Source of the DNA: Pseudemcibacter sp038106445
GTDB lineage: Bacteria; Pseudomonadota; Alphaproteobacteria; Sphingomonadales; Emcibacteraceae
Direction of reading: 5' to 3'
DNA: 64,000 nucleotides
Assembly (NCBI GenBank): GCA_038106445.1
Contig: JAYODU010000009.1
Span: 10,189 to 74,188, forward strand
Shown here piece after piece: positions 62,141 through 64,000 of this stretch (positions within the stretch are counted from its first letter, which is position 1; every line of letters begins with the position of its first letter). The position numbers and the translations under genes were made by a program. The notes under the pieces are model-generated. The model searched no databases. It was not told where the DNA came from and saw only the letters and a list, made by a program, of their open reading frames with translations.

Positions 62141-62611
62141 ATGCAACAAAATTATGAATATGAATTGACTGAACCGGAAGGAGCGAATTTTGCCGAAGGG
62201 TTTGAACCTTATTTTACCCCTAAAGAAATGCATATGATGGGTGTATTTGAAGGCAAATATTTAAATAGTTGCCGAGAAGAATATCCTCACCATTGGTTTG
62301 AGATTGCAAAATTAAGCGATACCCCCGACCCAACCTTGAATTATTTTGGCATTAAAAGTCGTCAGCCGCTTAGTGAATGGCGAAAAAAAGGGTGGATAAT
62401 GGAAGAAGATCCCCGCGGGTGGTTCGAATGGTATTGTCGGTATTACCGGGGCCGGCGCCATAGTAGAATGGATAATCTACAAATAAAACGCTGGCGAAAC
62501 TTTTCCCGTCATGCAGGACAGATCAGGGCAAACTGTGAACCCGGTGATATATGGTGTCGTCCTCGACAACGCCAAGCATTACTTCAATGGGCCCATAACC
62601 CATTTATTTAA
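62141..62611 (+). CDS. Conserved protein of unknown function
   Basis: A 156-residue cytosolic protein with well-marked conserved blocks: FTPKEMHMMGVFEGKYLNSC, LNYFGIKSRQPLSEWRKKGW, DPRGWFEWYCRYYRGRR and CRPRQRQALLQWAHN. The same blocks occur in proteins from cyanobacteria and other bacteria as I recall them, where the function is unknown. The many aromatic and arginine residues suggest a nucleotide- or RNA-binding surface, which is speculative. It is followed by hemH after 32 nt. Confidence 0.75.
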   Translation: MQQNYEYELTEPEGANFAEGFEPYFTPKEMHMMGVFEGKYLNSCREEYPHHWFEIAKLSDTPDPTLNYFGIKSRQPLSEWRKKGWIMEEDPRGWFEWYCRYYRGRRHSRMDNLQIKRWRNFSRHAGQIRANCEPGDIWCRPRQRQALLQWAHNPFI

Positions 62612-62643
62612 AAGAAAATTATTTTAAAATAGAGATTCAGATT

Positions 62644-63699
62644 ATGAAATTTATCGGTCAAAAAGAATATGATCATGAAGGTAAATTACCGAGAACCGGT
62701 ATTATTATTACTAACCTGGGAACGCCGGACGAACCGAAGCCAAAAGCATTAAAACGATATCTTAGGGAGTTTTTAAGTGATCCCAGGGTTGTTGAAGTAC
62801 CACGTCTAATCTGGTGGTTTATTCTGAACCTAGTAATCATCCCGCTTAGGTCAAGATCATCTGCCAGAAATTATCAATCCGTCTGGACCGAAGCTGGGTC
62901 ACCATTGCTTGAAATAACTAAGCGACAAAGGTCCGCTTTACAGGCGAAATTGGACCAAATATACGGGTCAAATAATATTGTTGTTTCATGTGCTATGCGA
63001 TATGGCAATCCGTCTATTAAAAGCGTACTGGAGACATTCTCAAAAGAAAATATTCGAAATATTGTCGTCCTACCATTATATCCTCAATATTGTGCTGCTA
63101 CCAATGGTTCAACATTTGATGCTTTCGCAAATGAATTTATTCAATATCGCTGGATTCCAGAATTTAAATTTATTAGCGGGTATCATTTAAAGCCGTCCTA
63201 TATTGAAGCTATGATCAATTCAATCTCAGCTTATATAAATTCAAATGGTATTCCTGATATATTATTATTTTCTTACCATGGTATACCGCAAAAATATTTA
63301 GATCGTGGTGATCCTTATTATTGTTTTTGTATCCAGACAACGCGCCTCATTCAGAAAAAGTTGAATTTAGAAGATGATAAAGTTCTTACATGCTTTCAAT
63401 CGCGTTTTGGCAAGGAAAAATGGCTCCAACCCTACACAGATAAAATCTTACAATCTCTTCCTGCAAAAAATATAAAAAAAGTCGCCATCGTCTGTCCCGG
63501 ATTTTCAGCAGACTGCCTTGAAACTCTCGAAGAAATTCAAGTAGAAAACAAGGAATTTTTCATCGAAGCCGGCGGTGAAACCTATGATTATATTCCCTGC
63601 CTAAATGATCACCCTGATCATATCAATATGATGTATGACCTGATTAAGGAAAATCTGACAAATCAATTTGAGAATATAAAATCGCATTCAACAATATAA
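62644..63699 (+). CDS. hemH: Ferrochelatase
   Basis: A 351-residue enzyme with IIITNLGTPDEPKPKALKRY at the start, SYHGIPQKYLDRGDPYYC (catalytic histidine in YHGIP, about residue 208), FQSRFGKEKWLQPYTD and CPGFSADCLETLEEI. It inserts Fe(II) into protoporphyrin IX as the last step of protohaem synthesis, at the inner face of the membrane. The length is typical (about 320-350). It appears complete. Confidence 0.95.
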   Translation: MKFIGQKEYDHEGKLPRTGIIITNLGTPDEPKPKALKRYLREFLSDPRVVEVPRLIWWFILNLVIIPLRSRSSARNYQSVWTEAGSPLLEITKRQRSALQAKLDQIYGSNNIVVSCAMRYGNPSIKSVLETFSKENIRNIVVLPLYPQYCAATNGSTFDAFANEFIQYRWIPEFKFISGYHLKPSYIEAMINSISAYINSNGIPDILLFSYHGIPQKYLDRGDPYYCFCIQTTRLIQKKLNLEDDKVLTCFQSRFGKEKWLQPYTDKILQSLPAKNIKKVAIVCPGFSADCLETLEEIQVENKEFFIEAGGETYDYIPCLNDHPDHINMMYDLIKENLTNQFENIKSHSTI

Positions 63700-64000
63700 T
63701 CAGGAATTCAATTATTTTCTGATATCTGATTATTTACTTCAGAAAGCGTTAATATTATCAATAATTCTATGTCCGCTTTGGGTCGAAAGCAGACATCCAG
63801 AATTTAGATGAAGGGGGGTTAAATTCTTGCAAGATAACTGTTTAAGAACCGGTATGAAGTAGTCAACTCTCATTTACCCAATTCAGAATATAGGGGGGGT
63901 GTTAGAATCTTTGTAGTGCCTGTGTACTCGGAATCGGTGTTGGAGACTGTAGGAATGTACTATCTTGTGGGGCTCTTCATGTAAACTAATTACATGGAGG
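63700..64000. other. Gene-free end of the window
   Basis: No gene is supported. It contains the palindromic repeat at 63769-63796, two similar G-rich segments (about 63810 and 63891, each GGGGGGT followed by an A/T-rich tail) and a perfect 7-bp inverted repeat CATGTAA/TTACATG at 63978-63996. Confidence 0.5.
63769..63796. repeat. Palindromic interspersed repeat of alphaproteobacterial type
   Basis: ATGTCCGCTTTGGG followed by TCGAAAGCAGACAT: a near-perfect inverted repeat of 28 nt. It encodes MSALGRKQTS on one strand and VCFRPKADI on the other, peptides that recur as spurious annotations in many alphaproteobacterial genomes. Likely a dispersed hairpin element rather than a gene. Confidence 0.6.

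Noticed and set aside
63978..63996. Perfect inverted repeat CATGTAA/TTACATG near the window end
   Set aside because: Too short and without a T run or flanking duplication to call a terminator or transposon end; the context beyond the window is needed.
1..64000. CRISPR arrays, prophage modules or complete insertion sequences
   Set aside because: No regularly spaced repeats, phage structural genes or transposases were found on reading either strand.

Overview
The window is chromosomal DNA from a fairly AT-rich alphaproteobacterium. Several lineage-typical families point there: DUF6356, TrcR/DUF1013, DUF3126, COQ9 and YdcH/DUF465. So does the gene order carA-carB-greA, yqeY-dnaG-rpoD-tRNA-Ile and ubiX-DUF465-(GGDEF)-purE-purK. 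A marine, aerobic, heterotrophic member near Emcibacterales/Kordiimonadales is a guess, not a measurement. No prophage, intact insertion sequence or CRISPR array was seen. Ten Ns at 41782-41791 mark a scaffold join, so this is a draft or metagenome assembly.

Layout. 1-5.4 kb: amine/amino-acid and 2-hydroxyacid oxidation genes, a response regulator paired with a degenerate HPt-like protein, DUF6356 and an Lrp-type regulator. 5.5-17.6 kb: an accessory catabolic island. A leftward operon holds two GMC oxidoreductases around a Tat-type small subunit, then a DUF1080 hydrolase and an FG-GAP protein. A PAS-AraC regulator follows. A rightward operon holds a Tm-1-like protein, a PEP-hydrolase-like TIM barrel, an SRPBCC protein, an MFS transporter and an FMN 2-hydroxyacid oxidase. 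17.7-33 kb: an S9 peptidase, a lipoprotein, tRNA-Ser, rpmF, lepA, a methyltransferase, and the translation cluster pheT-pheS / rplT-rpmI / infC-thrS. That cluster is interrupted by csaA, a TraB-like gene, a broken porin and an unclassified small RNA. 33-49 kb: mixed housekeeping genes (queG, trcR, ubiX, purEK, coq9, rpsU, gloB). 49-64 kb: greA, carAB, dnaG, rpoD, tRNA-Ile, envelope proteins and hemH.

The most interesting part is the 5.5-17.6 kb island. The intergenic regions on both sides of the PAS-AraC gene carry the same roughly 42-bp element. It has two direct half-sites T(T/A)GGAAA spaced 21-22 bp, and it faces each operon in the same orientation at a similar distance. This suggests one regulator controlling both operons. 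My reading is periplasmic oxidation of a glycoside or polyol-like substrate (GMC plus small subunit), keto-glycoside cleavage (DUF1080), import (MFS), and an unfamiliar cytosolic branch. The substrate is unknown.

Two genes, infC and the DUF1080 gene, appear to start at AUA, each with a strong ribosome binding site 7 nt upstream. The rest of the window is mostly compact, with several convergent genes overlapping at their 3' ends.
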